DNA of 64,000 bases. Source: Zwartia panacis. Its GTDB lineage: Bacteria > Pseudomonadota > Gammaproteobacteria > Burkholderiales > Burkholderiaceae_B. The position numbers were made by a program, and so were the translations under genes. The notes under the pieces are model-generated. The model was given only the letters and a program-made list of their open reading frames with translations, had not been told where the DNA came from and did no database searches. Positions 9,257 to 20,573 of this stretch are shown one piece after another. The stretch is from NCBI RefSeq assembly GCF_030410395.1, contig NZ_JAUHHF010000004.1, positions 124,001-188,000 of the forward strand, given 5' to 3'. Every line of letters starts with the position of its first letter. Positions within the stretch are counted from its first letter, which is position 1.

Positions 9257-10918
9257 TCAATCACGAAAACCGTTTGATAAAGGATAACGCCAATCCCGTC
9301 CGAATGCCCGCTCAGTGATGCGCGGACCAAAAGGACCCTGCTTGCGCTTGTATTCATTGATCCGGATTAAGCGGACAACCTGCTCAACGGCTTCTTTGGA
9401 ATAGCCGGAAGCAATGATGTCTGCGACGGAGGCGTTACGCTCAACGTAATGCTCAATAATTGCGTCAATCACGTCATATTCAGGCAGATTATCCTGATCG
9501 GTTTGATCCGCTCTCAGTTCCGCTGAGGGCGGACGCGTGATGATTCTGACAGGGATGACCTCTGAAATAGTATTGCGCCAGCGAGCGAGTCGATACACCA
9601 AGGTTTTGGCCACATCCTTCAAAACAGCGAATCCACCAGCCATATCGCCGTACAAGGTGCAATAACCAGTAGAAAGTTCAGACTTATTACCCGTCGTGAG
9701 AACTAAGTGGCCAAACTTGTTGGAAAGCGCCATCAAGAGCATGCCACGCAATCTGGCCTGAATATTTTCCTCTGTGGCGTCTGGGGCTCTGCCAGCGAAA
9801 AAAGGTGCCAATACTTGATCAAAGCTATTGGCTAGTTCAGCAATCGCAATTTCTCGGTAGTCGATTCCAAGCCGTTTGGCCATATCCCGGGCATCGATCT
9901 GAGAAATATCAGCAGTAAATCGTGAAGGCATCATCACGGCATGAACGCGATCGGCGCCCAACGCGTCCACAGCCACGGCCAACACTACGGCCGAATCTAT
10001 CCCGCCAGACAAACCTAGAATTACGCTGCGGAAACCGTTTTTGTGTACATAATCAGTTAAGCAAAGCTTGAGGGCTTCCCAAACAAGGGCCTCCTCTGAT
10101 TGGATTTGAGGGGTCAATGCCCTTTGGGCCAATGAAGAATCCGCAGTGGTACCAATTTTTGGCGCCAAAACCTCACCAGATTCCGAAATTTCAATAAAAC
10201 TTAGATCGGATGAAAAGTCGGCCGACCGCAAGACCATCAGACCGTCTCGTGACAACACAAAAGATGCGCCATCAAAAATAAGCTCGTCTTGAGCCCCCAC
10301 GAGATTTGCATAAATCAGTGCGCAATGCGTGCGATTGACACACCTGGATGCCACACGAACCCGTTGTTCCTGCTTGCCCAGGCTAAAGGGCGAGGCATTC
10401 AGCACGAGTAAAGCCTGAACATTTTGGTTCGCTGCCGCTTCGGGTGCTGAGTTTCCCCAGATGTCCTCGCAAATATTGATCCCAAATCGCACGCCTTCGA
10501 TACTGAAACTCAGAGGAGCCTCACCAGGAACAAAATAGCGCTTTTCGTCGAAAACCGAATAATTGGGCAATTCTTTTTTAAAGTATGTGCCAAGAATCTG
10601 GCCATCTGCCAGAACAGAGGCCGCATTGCGCAAACCCTCAGGAGTTTGACAAACATGCCCAACCACCACGTGCATCCCCTTTAGGGAAGAGAGCTCCGCA
10701 CATAGGCTGCGTAATGAAACTTCGCATTTTTGGACAAAAGCAGGCCTGAGCAATAAATCCTCGGGTGGATAACCCGTCAGCGCAAGCTCGGGCGTCAATA
10801 AAACCCTTGCGCCCTGGGCATAAGCGTCTCGGGCAGCCTCGAACACAAGCCGGGCGTTCCCCGCCAAGTCACCTACCAATGCGTTAATTTGTGCAATGCC
10901 GACCCTGACCGCAGCCAT
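9257..10918 (-). CDS. nadE: Glutamine-dependent NAD+ synthetase
   Basis: The 553-residue bifunctional enzyme amidates deamido-NAD using ammonia from glutamine. The N-terminal nitrilase-like glutaminase domain (about 1-260) shows the catalytic triad context: Glu in [14 protein letters not shown], Lys in [13 protein letters not shown] and Cys in GINICEDIW. The C-terminal synthetase domain starts with the P-loop [16 protein letters not shown], then [18 protein letters not shown] and [16 protein letters not shown] at 10918 gives the expected N terminus [16 protein letters not shown]. It is divergent from argH and heads a probable nadE-glnB operon. Confidence 0.95.
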   Translation of the reverse strand: MAAVRVGIAQINALVGDLAGNARLVFEAARDAYAQGARVLLTPELALTGYPPEDLLLRPAFVQKCEVSLRSLCAELSSLKGMHVVVGHVCQTPEGLRNAASVLADGQILGTYFKKELPNYSVFDEKRYFVPGEAPLSFSIEGVRFGINICEDIWGNSAPEAAANQNVQALLVLNASPFSLGKQEQRVRVASRCVNRTHCALIYANLVGAQDELIFDGASFVLSRDGLMVLRSADFSSDLSFIEISESGEVLAPKIGTTADSSLAQRALTPQIQSEEALVWEALKLCLTDYVHKNGFRSVILGLSGGIDSAVVLAVAVDALGADRVHAVMMPSRFTADISQIDARDMAKRLGIDYREIAIAELANSFDQVLAPFFAGRAPDATEENIQARLRGMLLMALSNKFGHLVLTTGNKSELSTGYCTLYGDMAGGFAVLKDVAKTLVYRLARWRNTISEVIPVRIITRPPSAELRADQTDQDNLPEYDVIDAIIEHYVERNASVADIIASGYSKEAVEQVVRLIRINEYKRKQGPFGPRITERAFGRDWRYPLSNGFRD

Positions 10919-10987
10919 ATTGAATCCGGTTTAAACGAGTTATCACGAGGAAAATTATCTCATGCCCGCCGAGGTGGCGCTGCGTTC

Positions 10988-10993
10988 TATAAT
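10988..10993 (+). promoter_or_regulatory. Consensus -10 element immediately before argH
   Basis: A perfect TATAAT lies 9 nt before the argH ATG at 11003. No good -35 is visible at the 16-18 nt position and there is no Shine-Dalgarno sequence. If used, transcription starts within about 3 nt of the ATG. Confidence 0.45.
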
Positions 10994-11002
10994 TTGAACA
11001 CT

Positions 11003-12430
11003 ATGAAAAATACTCAAAACCCCACACAGAGTCAGTTCGACAAGAAAGCCCAAGCTTGGTCCGCCCGGTTCTCGGAGCCAGTATCGGAGCTTGTCAAACG
11101 CTACACCGCTTCCGTAGACTTTGATAAACGTCTCGCCAAATTTGATATTCAAGGCTCTCTGGCCCACGCTCAGATGCTTGAAGCTGTGAAAGTGATTTCA
11201 CCTCAGGATCGCTCAGATATCGAACGCGGAATGACCCAAATTCTGGGTGAAATCGAGGCAGGCCGCTTCGAATGGCTGCTGGATCTTGAGGATGTCCACC
11301 TCAATATAGAAAAACGATTGGTCGAACTTGTCGGTGATGCGGGAAAGCGTTTGCATACCGGCCGATCCCGCAATGACCAAGTCGCAACCGACATTCGTCT
11401 GTGGTTGCGCCACGAAATCGATGTTCTGATCGAATTACTCAATTTATTGCGTCAAGCCTTAGCAACTGTTGCGCTTGAGCATAGTTCGACGATTTTGCCT
11501 GGCTTTACGCATATGCAAGTCGCTCAGCCCGTCACCTTTGGCCACCATCTACTGGCCTATGCAGAGATGTTCGGAAGGGATGCCTCTAGGCTCGCAGATT
11601 GTCGAAAGCGCGTCAACATCCTGCCTCTGGGGGCAGCAGCATTAGCAGGAACGAGTTTCCCGATCGATCGTCCGTTGGTCGCCAAACTTTTAGGATTTGA
11701 CGATGTCTGTCAAAACTCCTTGGATGCGGTTTCCGATCGTGATTTTGCGATCGAGTTTTGTAGTGCTTGCGCACTGATCATGACGCATATTTCAAGATTT
11801 TCAGAGGAAATCGTGATTTGGATGAGTCCTCGCGTCGGTTTCATCGATCTGGCGGATCGTTTTTGCACGGGCAGTTCAATCATGCCGCAAAAGAAAAATC
11901 CCGATGTGCCAGAGTTGGCGCGTGGCAAAACAGGTCGGGTCAACGGACACCTGGTGGCACTCCTCACCCTCATGAAAGGTCAGCCACTCGCCTATAACAA
12001 GGATAACCAGGAGGACAAAGAGGGACTCTTTGATACGGCTGATACTGTTCGCGACACTTTGACAATCTTCGTGGATCTCGTTGCTGGCATCAAGGTCAAA
12101 GCAGACGCAATGCGCGCGGCTGCCTTGCAGGGCTTCGCGACTGCAACAGATCTTGCGGATTACCTTGTCAAGCGTGGCGTTCCATTTCGAGACGCACACG
12201 AGGCAGTCGCCCATGCAGTGCGCGAATGCGAAATCAAAGGCTGCGATCTCGCTGATCTCAGTGTTGCGGAGCTGCAAAAATTTCACGCATCAATCGGGCC
12301 TGATGTGCACAGCGTACTCACCCTTGAGGGCTCGGTGGCTGCACGTAATCATATTGGCGGCACCGCTCCTGAGCGCGTACGTCAGGCGGCTCAGAAGATA
12401 CTGGACTCAACTCTCGAAAACGGCCATTGA
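11003..12430 (+). CDS. argH: Argininosuccinate lyase
   Basis: Argininosuccinate lyase splits argininosuccinate into arginine and fumarate, the last step of arginine synthesis. The 475-residue product has the fumarase/lyase superfamily signature [19 protein letters not shown], the [17 protein letters not shown] block and [18 protein letters not shown]. Start ATG 11003 fits the family; the frame upstream is intergenic. Its 3' end overlaps the convergent rlmD by 24 bp. No arginine operator is obvious in the short nadE-argH spacer. Confidence 0.95.
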   Translation: MKNTQNPTQSQFDKKAQAWSARFSEPVSELVKRYTASVDFDKRLAKFDIQGSLAHAQMLEAVKVISPQDRSDIERGMTQILGEIEAGRFEWLLDLEDVHLNIEKRLVELVGDAGKRLHTGRSRNDQVATDIRLWLRHEIDVLIELLNLLRQALATVALEHSSTILPGFTHMQVAQPVTFGHHLLAYAEMFGRDASRLADCRKRVNILPLGAAALAGTSFPIDRPLVAKLLGFDDVCQNSLDAVSDRDFAIEFCSACALIMTHISRFSEEIVIWMSPRVGFIDLADRFCTGSSIMPQKKNPDVPELARGKTGRVNGHLVALLTLMKGQPLAYNKDNQEDKEGLFDTADTVRDTLTIFVDLVAGIKVKADAMRAAALQGFATATDLADYLVKRGVPFRDAHEAVAHAVRECEIKGCDLADLSVAELQKFHASIGPDVHSVLTLEGSVAARNHIGGTAPERVRQAAQKILDSTLENGH

Positions 12431-13717
12431 TTCAACGTGTCCGGTGTGGGGAAACATATTCACTACACCGGCAGCTTTGAGTTTATATCCGCCCTCGTGC
12501 AAAAGAATCGCCGTATCACGCGCAAGAGTCGCTGGATTACAAGAGACATAAACAATACGTGACGGTCTTAAATTCATAGGCAAGTTTGAAAGAGCCTGGG
12601 AAAAAGCCAGAGCCCCTTCACGTGGAGGATCGATCAGCATTCGATCGAAATGCCCAAGCTCCGCAAGCCATTCAGTCGTCACTTCAAATAAATTCAGTGT
12701 TTGAAATTTGGCGTGTTCAATACCGGCACGCGAAGCAGCGTCTTTTGCGCGCGCAGTCAGTGACTCGCTACCTTCGATGCCGATCACTTCGCGACAGCGT
12801 GTCGCCAGTGGGAGTGTGAAATTACCCAGCCCACAAAATAAATCTGCGATTCGATCATCTTTTTGTGGTTCAAGTAACGTCAAAGCGCGTGAAACAAGAG
12901 CCCGGTTAATCTGATGGTTTACCTGGGTGAAGTCTGTTGGTTTAAAAGGCATATTCAAACCAAACTCAGGCAACGTATAGTAGAGTCGATCCTCATGCGA
13001 GGGATCAAGCGGCACGACGGTATCCGGTCCTTTGGACTGCAGCCACCACTGCACATCATATTTATTCGCAAAGTCGCGTAAGCACTGCACATCCTGGACG
13101 GTCAATGGAACTAAATGTCTTAGAACCAGCGCGACAACTCCCTCCCCGACTGACACCTCAATCTGAGGAAATCGATCTGGCGCAGATAAACTCATGACAA
13201 GCGTGCGCAAAGGCAACAACAATGCTGCAATTTTTTCTGGCAAGACATGGCACGTTTTGATATCTGCAACAAAACTACTTTTCCGCTCATGGAAACCAAC
13301 TAAAACAGTTCCCTTCTTGGCGACCCATCTCACAGCGAGGCGTGCACGATAGCGGTATCCCCAGTAAGGCCCGTGTAATGGGGGCAACACACGCTCAGGT
13401 TTGGTTTTACCGATGTGCTGTAAAGCATCCTCAAGAGCGCGTTGCTTGATGGCAACCTGGGCACTTGGTTCGAGATGCTGCATCACACATCCACCACAAA
13501 CACCGAAATGTTCACAGCGTGGATTCACGCGGACCGCCGACTCGCGTCGAATTTCTTCGACACGCCCGATCTCATAAGAGGGTTTACGCCGAAAAGTGTG
13601 AATAGTCACCTTTTCGGATGGCAGCGCACCCTCGATGAAAACAACTTTTCCTTCGCGACGTGAAATGCCGCGGGCTTCGAGGTCGAGAGATTCGACCTGT
13701 AATACATCTTCAGACAT
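12407..13717 (-). CDS. rlmD: 23S rRNA (uracil-1939-C5)-methyltransferase RlmD
   Basis: This 436-residue RumA/TrmA-family enzyme starts with a TRAM RNA-binding domain (about 1-60), then the 4Fe-4S ligands [15 protein letters not shown] and a distal cysteine in the TCHVLPEK segment. The SAM site [14 protein letters not shown] and the catalytic cysteine in [12 protein letters not shown] are intact. It methylates U1939 of 23S rRNA. Its cluster would be supplied by the isc operon further along the window. It follows the exonuclease gene by 2 bp, so the two are probably cotranscribed, and overlaps argH tail to tail by 24 bp. Confidence 0.93.
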   Translation of the reverse strand: MSEDVLQVESLDLEARGISRREGKVVFIEGALPSEKVTIHTFRRKPSYEIGRVEEIRRESAVRVNPRCEHFGVCGGCVMQHLEPSAQVAIKQRALEDALQHIGKTKPERVLPPLHGPYWGYRYRARLAVRWVAKKGTVLVGFHERKSSFVADIKTCHVLPEKIAALLLPLRTLVMSLSAPDRFPQIEVSVGEGVVALVLRHLVPLTVQDVQCLRDFANKYDVQWWLQSKGPDTVVPLDPSHEDRLYYTLPEFGLNMPFKPTDFTQVNHQINRALVSRALTLLEPQKDDRIADLFCGLGNFTLPLATRCREVIGIEGSESLTARAKDAASRAGIEHAKFQTLNLFEVTTEWLAELGHFDRMLIDPPREGALAFSQALSNLPMNLRPSRIVYVSCNPATLARDTAILLHEGGYKLKAAGVVNMFPHTGHVESMAVFES

Positions 13718-13719
13718 TT

Positions 13720-14496
13720 TTAACGACCCCAGGCCTCTAGATACTGCTTCCAGTGTGGCTCTTCACTTTTTTCCAGAGTCTCCCGAACGAGCGCGATTTC
13801 AGCATCATAGGAAGACGCATCCAATTCGCCACGCAGTAATCTGAATCGGCAATAAACCAACCAAGTATTCACAACATCAGTTTCACAATATGCCCTGACC
13901 TCATTGCCGCGACCCTGAGTCCAAGCTTCCCAGACTTGGCTACCGTCCATTCCCAGTTTCCCTGGAAAGCCGCAGAGCTTGGATAGATCATCCAGCGGCG
14001 CGTTGCCTCGACCGTTATATTTTGCTAAAACGTCCATTAAGTCGAGGTGGCGGGTGTGGTAACGGCTGAGATAGTTGTTGTAACGAAAATCGCGGTCATC
14101 CTCGCCCGTGTCCCAATATCTTGGAGCGACAACACCATGAATCAAGCTTCGATAATGCAGGACGGGTAAATCAAAACCGTTACCATTCCAGCTAATGAGC
14201 TTAGGGGTATAGCGTTCAATCGTCTTAAAAAAACCCGCGAGTAACGTCTGCTCCGGATCGTCCGCTTGTCCAAGACAACGAACTCGAAATCCCTGATCAT
14301 CACGAAAAACACAACCCACCACGGCAACACGTTGCAAATGAAGAGGTAAAAAATCGCTTCCAGTCAGCTCTTTTCTGGCAGCAAATGCACGTTGCGCAAC
14401 CTCGGCATCCGAAACATCCTCCCCCCAGCCATGGAGACGCCTCAAGCCCTCTACATCCGGAATTGTTTCAAGATCAAATACAAGTGTGGGCGTCAT
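13720..14496 (-). CDS. 3'-5' exonuclease of the DNA polymerase B exonuclease-like family
   Basis: The 258-residue protein starts with the Exo I motif VFDLETIPDVEG, carries Exo II within LISWNGNGFDLPVLHYR and an Exo III-like ETDVVNTWLVYCRF, matching the stand-alone DnaQ-like exonucleases annotated as predicted 3'-5' exonuclease related to PolB. It likely degrades single-stranded DNA or RNA ends; the cellular role is not established. It sits between the nlpD-like gene and rlmD, at the place where many betaproteobacteria and gammaproteobacteria carry rpoS. A 9-bp gap to nlpD suggests a surE-pcm-nlpD-exonuclease-rlmD operon. Confidence 0.85.
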   Translation of the reverse strand: MTPTLVFDLETIPDVEGLRRLHGWGEDVSDAEVAQRAFAARKELTGSDFLPLHLQRVAVVGCVFRDDQGFRVRCLGQADDPEQTLLAGFFKTIERYTPKLISWNGNGFDLPVLHYRSLIHGVVAPRYWDTGEDDRDFRYNNYLSRYHTRHLDLMDVLAKYNGRGNAPLDDLSKLCGFPGKLGMDGSQVWEAWTQGRGNEVRAYCETDVVNTWLVYCRFRLLRGELDASSYDAEIALVRETLEKSEEPHWKQYLEAWGR

Positions 14497-14505
14497 GAAT
14501 CAATA

Positions 14506-15258
14506 TCACCGTGGAGGAAGATATTGAAGTGGGTCAACTGGAGTGCCGCGGCGACGGACCTCAAAGTGCAGGCGCACAGACGTCGTGTCAGACTGACCCA
14601 TCTCGGCGATCTTCGTGCCACGCTTGACTGTTTGGCCTTCTTTGACAAGCAATGTCTTGTTGTGTGCGTACGCTGTAATGAATCCATCACTGTGTTCAAC
14701 AATCACCAGATTGCCCAGGCCTCTCGGTCCGTCACCGGCAAATATCACCTTACCGTTGGCAGCTGCTTCAATCGGATCTCCGGAATTTCCGGCGATATCA
14801 ATGCCTTTGGTTGTGGGCGTAAAGCCCTGGATGATCTTGCCTTTTGCGGGCCATCCCCAACTGATCAAGCCAGCATCCGATGCACGACTTGTACTCGTTT
14901 CAGTAGGTGCTGGCGCGCTGGCCGCTGAAGCGGTTGAAGCGCTCGAAGCAGCTGGACGCGCAGCAGGAGCTGGGGCTGGACTTTGGGCATCTGTCAGACG
15001 CAAGGTTTGTCCAACGATTAAAAGGTTTGGATTTGTGATCTTGTTGATTCGTACGATGGTATTTTCAGACACGCCCGTTGATCGGGAAATCTTATTTAAC
15101 GTATCTCCCGGCTTGACAACGTAGGTCGAAACGGATGGTACGCCCGTAGACAAATCGGAAACAGGCGCGCGCGTACTTGACGTGCAGCCAGCTAGAACTA
15201 GTGCAACAGTGACGCAAACCGAAAAAGAAAATGTTTTGAACTGGGTCATGGATTTCAC
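14506..15258 (-). CDS. nlpD: NlpD-like lipoprotein, LysM plus M23 domain
   Basis: An outer-membrane lipoprotein that in E. coli activates the amidase AmiC at the septum. The product (250 aa) has a lipobox LVLAGC, a LysM peptidoglycan-binding repeat (YVVKPGDTLNKISRSTGV), an Ala/Pro/Ser linker and a C-terminal M23 domain (GIDIAGNSGDPIEAAANG, LVIVEHSDGFITAYAHN). The usual zinc ligands of active M23 peptidases are partly replaced (GIDIAG where active enzymes have GxDxxA/H), as in degenerate activator-type NlpD. I chose GTG 15258, with GAGG 5 nt upstream; a GTG at 15327 overlapping the pcm stop lacks such a site. Confidence 0.87.
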   Translation of the reverse strand: MKSMTQFKTFSFSVCVTVALVLAGCTSSTRAPVSDLSTGVPSVSTYVVKPGDTLNKISRSTGVSENTIVRINKITNPNLLIVGQTLRLTDAQSPAPAPAARPAASSASTASAASAPAPTETSTSRASDAGLISWGWPAKGKIIQGFTPTTKGIDIAGNSGDPIEAAANGKVIFAGDGPRGLGNLVIVEHSDGFITAYAHNKTLLVKEGQTVKRGTKIAEMGQSDTTSVRLHFEVRRRGTPVDPLQYLPPR

Positions 15259-15323
15259 ACTTGCCTCTTTATTATCCCTGATGCATGTTTGGGCTTGCCC
15301 ACGCATACCTTTCTCCTGTGTAT

Positions 15324-16136
15324 TCACGGTTGCAATCCAGACTTGAGCGGCACAAAACGCACCTCCTCAAGTTCTTGTCTTGACCAGCTTGTTTCGCTGG
15401 TACGTTGTATTCGTATCAACTTCTGTGCGCCAGCACCTTCAGGGGCAATCAGTATGCCGCCCACTCTGAGCTGTTGCATCAGCGCCTGAGGAATTTTCAA
15501 TCCTGCTGCCGCCACGACAATCGCATCGAATGGTGCTGCGCTGGCGAGTCCCGCCATGCCATCACCATAACTTAATCTGACCTTAGTCAACCTCAGCTCA
15601 CGCAAATGATCCTTGGCCATATCGTACAACGAGCGGATGCGCTCAATCGAGTAGACTTGCGGAAAGACATATGACATCACCGCGGCTTGATACCCACAGC
15701 CAGTGCCAACCTCAAGTACTTTCGTTGGCAATTCAATTTCGCAAACAGCGGAAATCATGCGTGCGACAACCCAAGGCTGGGAAATTGTCTGTCCGTGTCC
15801 GATGGGCAAGGCCGCATCATCATAGGCTCGGCTCGCGAGAGCTTCGTCAACAAATGCGTGACGAGGAATTCGTTGCATGGCGCTCAGGACTCTTTCGTCT
15901 GTGATGCCTTGCGCATGAAGTCTTTCGACCATAGCGGCCCGCAACCTTTCAGAATTCAATCCTAAATTTTCTTGCGTTTTCCGCGCAAGACTGTTGGTTT
16001 CATGACCGCTCGTCAAACGAGAAACAGAAATCTTAGTGTTACTGTTTGTCGCAGTGATGCCCTGAAGTCCCCTGGTACCCAGGGACTTTAAATCCTTGGC
16101 GGAAGCGAACACCCGAGGTGGCTTTAGCCATTGCAT
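15324..16136 (-). CDS. pcm: Protein-L-isoaspartate O-methyltransferase
   Basis: Pcm methylates isoaspartyl residues in damaged proteins so that they can revert to aspartate. The 270-residue form has an unconserved N-terminal extension of about 65 residues, then the conserved core: [33 protein letters not shown], the SAM motif [13 protein letters not shown] and YGDGMAGL. The start is uncertain: ATG 16136 has GGGTG upstream and overlaps surE by 13 bp; TTG 16151 would add five residues. The order surE-pcm-nlpD is a widely conserved stationary-phase cluster. Confidence 0.9.
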   Translation of the reverse strand: MQWLKPPRVFASAKDLKSLGTRGLQGITATNSNTKISVSRLTSGHETNSLARKTQENLGLNSERLRAAMVERLHAQGITDERVLSAMQRIPRHAFVDEALASRAYDDAALPIGHGQTISQPWVVARMISAVCEIELPTKVLEVGTGCGYQAAVMSYVFPQVYSIERIRSLYDMAKDHLRELRLTKVRLSYGDGMAGLASAAPFDAIVVAAAGLKIPQALMQQLRVGGILIAPEGAGAQKLIRIQRTSETSWSRQELEEVRFVPLKSGLQP

Positions 16137-16879
16137 AGCGGTCGCACCCAAGTTGTGACATCCGACAATTGCGCATGCTGCGTGAGATCCAGACGCAACG
16201 GCGTGACAGAAACGTATCCTTTTGCAATCGCATCAAAGTCTGTCCCCTCTGTCGCATCGTTCGCCGCGCCTGCGGGCCCAATCCAGTACACAGTTTCGCC
16301 ATATGGCGTACTGGAACGCACCACGGGTTGAGATGGATGACGCTTTCCCAGTCGAGTGGCCATCACACCCTTTTGTTGAGCGTGCGGCAAATCAGGAAAA
16401 TTGACATTCAACAGAGCAGGACCGCGCAAAGGATGTTTGATTTGCTGCTCCACAACTTTACGCGCCATCGCAGCAGCCGCATCAAGATTTGACCAGCCTT
16501 TGGCAACCAAAGAAAAGGCAATCGAGGGAATACCAAACAAATATCCCTCAGCGGCTGCAGCGACTGTTCCGGAGTACAGCGTGTCATCCCCCATGTTCGC
16601 ACCATTATTGATCCCGGAGACCACAAGATCGGGACGGCGGTCAAGCAAGCCAGTCAGAGCAACGTGCACGCAATCAGAAGGCGTGCCATTGATATAAGTA
16701 AAACCATTCGGGGCCTGACGTACTGCCAAGGGACGACTCAGCGTGAGTGAGTTTGAGGCCCCGCTATGGTTGACCTCGGGAGCAACGACAGTAATGTCTG
16801 CCAAATCACGTAGCGCGGCTACTAAGGCCTCTAGTCCAGGGGCGTTATAACCATCGTCATTGGAGACAAGTATGTGCAT
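16124..16879 (-). CDS. surE: 5'/3'-nucleotidase SurE
   Basis: SurE is a metal-dependent nucleoside monophosphate and exopolyphosphate phosphatase. The 251-residue product begins [15 protein letters not shown], with the metal-binding Asp-Asp pair, then the serine/asparagine block [15 protein letters not shown] and [19 protein letters not shown], and keeps the family length. It is the first gene of a probable surE-pcm-nlpD-exonuclease-rlmD operon. The 140-bp space to divergent plsY should hold its promoter; no clear hexamers stand out. Confidence 0.94.
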   Translation of the reverse strand: MHILVSNDDGYNAPGLEALVAALRDLADITVVAPEVNHSGASNSLTLSRPLAVRQAPNGFTYINGTPSDCVHVALTGLLDRRPDLVVSGINNGANMGDDTLYSGTVAAAAEGYLFGIPSIAFSLVAKGWSNLDAAAAMARKVVEQQIKHPLRGPALLNVNFPDLPHAQQKGVMATRLGKRHPSQPVVRSSTPYGETVYWIGPAGAANDATEGTDFDAIAKGYVSVTPLRLDLTQHAQLSDVTTWVRPLCNG

Positions 16880-17019
16880 AGGGTCAGACTAAATGTACTT
16901 TTAGAAATAGAGGATTACATTGTACTCGCAGCAAGCCTTGCCAAGAGCAGAAGAACACCCTGATTGAGCCTTCAAGCTAGAATAAACAACCCTGATATTA
17001 CCCACTCCGGAACTGCCTG

Positions 17020-17652
17020 ATGGACACTTCGCCGAACACCCTAGCTAATCTAGCGATTCTTGCAATGGCTTATTTGCTGGGATCCATACCGTTTGCCGTG
17101 GTTTGTAGTCGACTGTTCGGCCTGCAAGATCCCCGTACTTATGGTTCCGGAAACCCGGGAGCAACCAATGTTTTACGCTCCGGAAATAAAGCTGCCGCAG
17201 CGTTAACCCTGATCGGCGATGCTGCGAAGGGTTGGTTTGCGGTGTGGGTGTCGATCCGGCTGGGTTTCAGTCCCTTAATCGTGTCAGGCGTGGCGGTTGC
17301 GGTCTTTCTAGGGCATCTTTACCCGATTTTCCTGAAATTCAAGGGAGGGAAAGGAGTTGCGACCGCCTTTGGCGTCATGATCGCCATTCAACCTATTCTT
17401 GCCCTTGCTGCAGCGGCAACCTGGATCATCATGGCAGTCTTTTTCAGATATTCCTCCCTAGCTGCACTGACTTGCGCTTTATTTGCTCCGTTTTATTACT
17501 TTTTTGGAGGCATGCTTGTCTGGCAGTCTCATCTGGTGATCGGTGCCGCGCTGATTGTGATTGCAGCCTTCCTTTTTTATCGGCATCGAGCCAATATCAC
17601 TCGTCTGATTCAAGGAACCGAACCTAAAATTGGCTCCAGCAAAAAAACTTAA
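17020..17652 (+). CDS. plsY: Acyl-phosphate:glycerol-3-phosphate acyltransferase PlsY
   Basis: PlsY transfers an acyl group from acyl-phosphate to glycerol-3-phosphate, starting phospholipid synthesis. This 210-residue integral membrane protein has about five membrane segments and the family cytoplasmic motifs: [37 protein letters not shown] and a C-terminal [19 protein letters not shown] lies 7-8 nt before the ATG. It is convergent with tsaD at 23 bp. Confidence 0.94.
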   Translation: MDTSPNTLANLAILAMAYLLGSIPFAVVCSRLFGLQDPRTYGSGNPGATNVLRSGNKAAAALTLIGDAAKGWFAVWVSIRLGFSPLIVSGVAVAVFLGHLYPIFLKFKGGKGVATAFGVMIAIQPILALAAAATWIIMAVFFRYSSLAALTCALFAPFYYFFGGMLVWQSHLVIGAALIVIAAFLFYRHRANITRLIQGTEPKIGSSKKT

Positions 17653-17675
17653 GATTCTCGAGACGGCACTAGGGG

Positions 17676-18704
17676 TCAGATAGCGGCGAGCTCCCAGCGA
17701 GGTTTGACATCGAATCCATGCTGTTGATCGGACAAGTCCACCAACCCGCGCACGATTCGCTGCGCTGCAGCGAAAGCGATCATAGCGCCATTGTCTGTGC
17801 ATAGTTCGAGTGGAGGAAAAAAAACCTCCGCCTTGCGTTTTTTGAGAGCAACGGCCAATTTCTGACGTAAAGCCCGATTGGCGCCAACGCCACCTGCAAC
17901 GACAAGCCTCTTCAGTCCCGTTTGATCCAAGGCGGCGATCGATTTAGCCACCAAGACATCCACGATCGCCTCTTGAGTCGCTGCGGCAAGATCCGCTGAT
18001 AAAGTTTCACTCACATGCGAGAGTGCTTGTGCGTCTTTCAACCTGGTCAGCACCGCGGTTTTGAGGCCGCTAAAGCTAAAGTCTAAATTGCCGCTATGAA
18101 GCATCGGTCTTGGCAAACTGATGATCGTGGGGTCACCCTGCTCGGCAAGCTTGGCTAGAGCCGGACCACCTGGATAACCCAACCCCAGCAATTTGGCAGT
18201 CTTGTCAAAAGCCTCTCCGGCAGCGTCGTCCATCGTCTCGCCAAGCAATGAATACTGACCGACATCATCCACACGCATGAGCTGAGTATGTCCACCCGAT
18301 ACAAGGAGAGCAACAAATGGAAAATCAGGACGGGGATCAGCCAGCCGAGGTGAAAGCAAGTGCCCTTCGAGATGATGGATGGCGATAGCGGGTAAAGATA
18401 ATGACCAGGCAAGAGACTGCGCGACGCTGGCCCCGACTAGCAAAGCTCCAGCAAGACCCGGTCCTGCCGTGTAAGCAATGGCACCCACATCTTGCAAAGA
18501 CAAATTCGCGTCGCTCAGCACTTGGCGCGTTAAAGGAATCACTCTGCGCACATGATCTCGGGAGGCGAGCTCGGGTACGACTCCCCCATAAGCAGCATGC
18601 ATCGCGACCTGAGTATGCAAAGCATGAGACAGCAAACCTTTCTCAGTGCAAACAAGCGCAACCCCTGTCTCATCGCATGAACTTTCAAACCCGAGAACAA
18701 TCAT
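17676..18704 (-). CDS. tsaD: tRNA N6-adenosine threonylcarbamoyltransferase TsaD
   Basis: TsaD, with TsaB and TsaE, attaches threonylcarbamoyl to A37 of ANN-decoding tRNAs. The 342-residue product shows [17 protein letters not shown] at the N terminus, the metal-binding HLEGH motif and the nucleotide-binding LVSGGHTQL and [13 protein letters not shown] blocks. ATG 18704 matches the family start. It follows ybiT by 7 bp on the same strand and may be cotranscribed with it. rpsU, a frequent neighbour, is not here. Confidence 0.95.
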   Translation of the reverse strand: MIVLGFESSCDETGVALVCTEKGLLSHALHTQVAMHAAYGGVVPELASRDHVRRVIPLTRQVLSDANLSLQDVGAIAYTAGPGLAGALLVGASVAQSLAWSLSLPAIAIHHLEGHLLSPRLADPRPDFPFVALLVSGGHTQLMRVDDVGQYSLLGETMDDAAGEAFDKTAKLLGLGYPGGPALAKLAEQGDPTIISLPRPMLHSGNLDFSFSGLKTAVLTRLKDAQALSHVSETLSADLAAATQEAIVDVLVAKSIAALDQTGLKRLVVAGGVGANRALRQKLAVALKKRKAEVFFPPLELCTDNGAMIAFAAAQRIVRGLVDLSDQQHGFDVKPRWELAAI

Positions 18705-18711
18705 GTTTGAA

Positions 18712-20316
18712 TCAGCCCTCAATCCCTTTGGAGGCGAGATATTCTTCGTAAGGACCTCGATAGTCTGTGACCTGCCCCGTTGGCTGAATTTCCCAAACAC
18801 GCGTTGCAAGCGCTGAGACGAACTCACGATCATGGGAAACAAAAAACAAAGTTCCAGGGTACTTGTCGAGCGCAAGCTGCAAAGACTCGATGGACTCCAT
18901 ATCCAGGTGATTTGTTGGCTCATCGAGCAGCATGACATTGTGTTTTCTAAGCATCAATCGACCAAAAGTCATGCGATTTTTTTCACCCCCGGAGAGCACG
19001 TTAGGTGACTTTGGTAAATCATCCGCCGAAAACAATAACCGCCCTAGAACCGAACGAATCGACTGATCATCGTCCGTTGGTTGGCGGTAATGCGTCATCC
19101 ATTCGAACAAATTACTGTCTTTATCCATAAAGAGCTCTGAAACATCCTGAGCCATGTAGCCCAAATCAGCATTTTCAGACCACTTCACAGTTCCGCGATC
19201 AGGCGCCAAATCAAGCGCAAGCATGCGCAATAGCGTTGTCTTACCTGCACCGTTGGCACCAATGATGGCTATTTTCTCTCCGGCCTCGACCATCGCGGAA
19301 AACGGACGAATCACGGGTGCATCAAAACTTTTTTCCACTGATTCAAGCGTGACAGCCTGTCGATGAAGCACTTTAAGTTGTTCAAAGCGAATAAACGGGT
19401 TTTGTCGCGAAGAAGGCTTGACCTCGATTTGAGCGGATTTGATGCGATCAATCTGCTTGAGACGCGAGGTCGCTTGGCGTGCTTTGGATTTGTTTGCAGA
19501 AAAGCGACGGACAAAATCCTGCAACTCACTGACGCGCTCCTTTGCCTTGGCATTAGCATTTGAGACGCGCTCTCTGGCTTGCGTAGAGGCAAGCATGTAA
19601 TCATCGTAATTGCCAGGATAGACACGCAACTCCCCAAAATCCAAGTCTGCCATGTGTGTGCATACTTGATTCAGAAAGTGACGATCATGGCTAATAATGA
19701 TCATTGTGCTTTGATAGCCATTCAGAACATTTTCAAGCCAGCGAATCGTGTTGATATCCAGGTTGTTTGTCGGTTCATCCAGTAACAGTACATCCGGATT
19801 TGAAAACAAGGCTTGTGCCAACAGCACGCGGAGTTTCCAGCCAGGCGCGATTTCACGCATAGGCAATTGATGTTGTTCGACAGGAAACTCAAGACCCAGC
19901 AATAGTTCACCTGCACGCGCCTCGGCAGTGTAACCATCGTATTCAGCAAACTTAGCCTCAAGATCTGCGGCACGCATATAGTCCTCATCCGAAGACTCGG
20001 CGTTTGCATAGATCGCATCTCGCTGGGACATCGCCTCCCACATTTCTGTATGCCCCATCAGCACGACATCCAAAACACGGTAGTCTTCGAAAGCGAACTG
20101 ATCCTGACGCAACTTGCCCAGGCGAAGACCCGGCTCCAAGAAAACGTTACCGGCAGTCGACTCAAGATCGCCACCAATGATTTTCATCAGAGTCGATTTG
20201 CCTGAACCGTTCGCGCCAATCAAACCATAGCGATTTCCCTCCCCGAATTTGACATTGACGTTTTCAAATAAAGGTTTGGGTCCGAACTGAATAGCTAAGT
20301 TTGAAGCAGTTATCAC
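18712..20316 (-). CDS. ybiT: ABC-F ATPase YbiT
   Basis: This 534-residue soluble protein has two ABC domains: Walker [10 protein letters not shown] near residue 35 and GANGAGKTT in the second half, Walker [12 protein letters not shown] and [11 protein letters not shown], the degenerate first signature APGWK typical of YbiT, the second signature LSGGEKNR, and the interdomain linker with [14 protein letters not shown] and [16 protein letters not shown] proteins act on ribosomes as translation factors. The start is GTG 20316, without a clear Shine-Dalgarno sequence. Its first 187 codons and upstream region are repeated exactly 818 bp away, where the second copy is truncated; this copy is intact. 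Confidence 0.93.
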   Translation of the reverse strand: MITASNLAIQFGPKPLFENVNVKFGEGNRYGLIGANGSGKSTLMKIIGGDLESTAGNVFLEPGLRLGKLRQDQFAFEDYRVLDVVLMGHTEMWEAMSQRDAIYANAESSDEDYMRAADLEAKFAEYDGYTAEARAGELLLGLEFPVEQHQLPMREIAPGWKLRVLLAQALFSNPDVLLLDEPTNNLDINTIRWLENVLNGYQSTMIIISHDRHFLNQVCTHMADLDFGELRVYPGNYDDYMLASTQARERVSNANAKAKERVSELQDFVRRFSANKSKARQATSRLKQIDRIKSAQIEVKPSSRQNPFIRFEQLKVLHRQAVTLESVEKSFDAPVIRPFSAMVEAGEKIAIIGANGAGKTTLLRMLALDLAPDRGTVKWSENADLGYMAQDVSELFMDKDSNLFEWMTHYRQPTDDDQSIRSVLGRLLFSADDLPKSPNVLSGGEKNRMTFGRLMLRKHNVMLLDEPTNHLDMESIESLQLALDKYPGTLFFVSHDREFVSALATRVWEIQPTGQVTDYRGPYEEYLASKGIEG

Positions 20317-20573
20317 GGTAGGCTACTTTAGTAAATAAGGGAGTTACATCTTGATAGATATGTTTTCAGTGTAACAACACGGGCAAAACCGCCCTTTTTA
20401 AATCCTCCATCCCTATGATGCGCAGGGTCAGCAACCAAGCTGAACTCAATGACACAATGCGAGGAGAAAAAGTTGGAACAACTCACTATTTTATTTCATA
20501 CCCTTGGTGGTTTCGTTTGGGGCCCCATTCTGCTGGTTTTATTGGTCGGAACCGGGATTTACCTCACACTCAG
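19756..20573. repeat. Copy 1 of a perfect 818-bp tandem duplication
   Basis: This unit holds the first 187 codons of ybiT (minus strand), the ybiT-symporter intergenic region and the first 34 codons of the symporter gene (plus strand). It is identical, base for base as far as I could compare, to 20574-21391. The intact ybiT uses the promoter region in this copy; the symporter start in this copy is broken at the junction. Confidence 0.97.

Noticed and set aside
12081-12551. 156-residue plus-strand ORF
   Set aside because: Covers the argH and rlmD ends in another frame with no domain or ribosome site.
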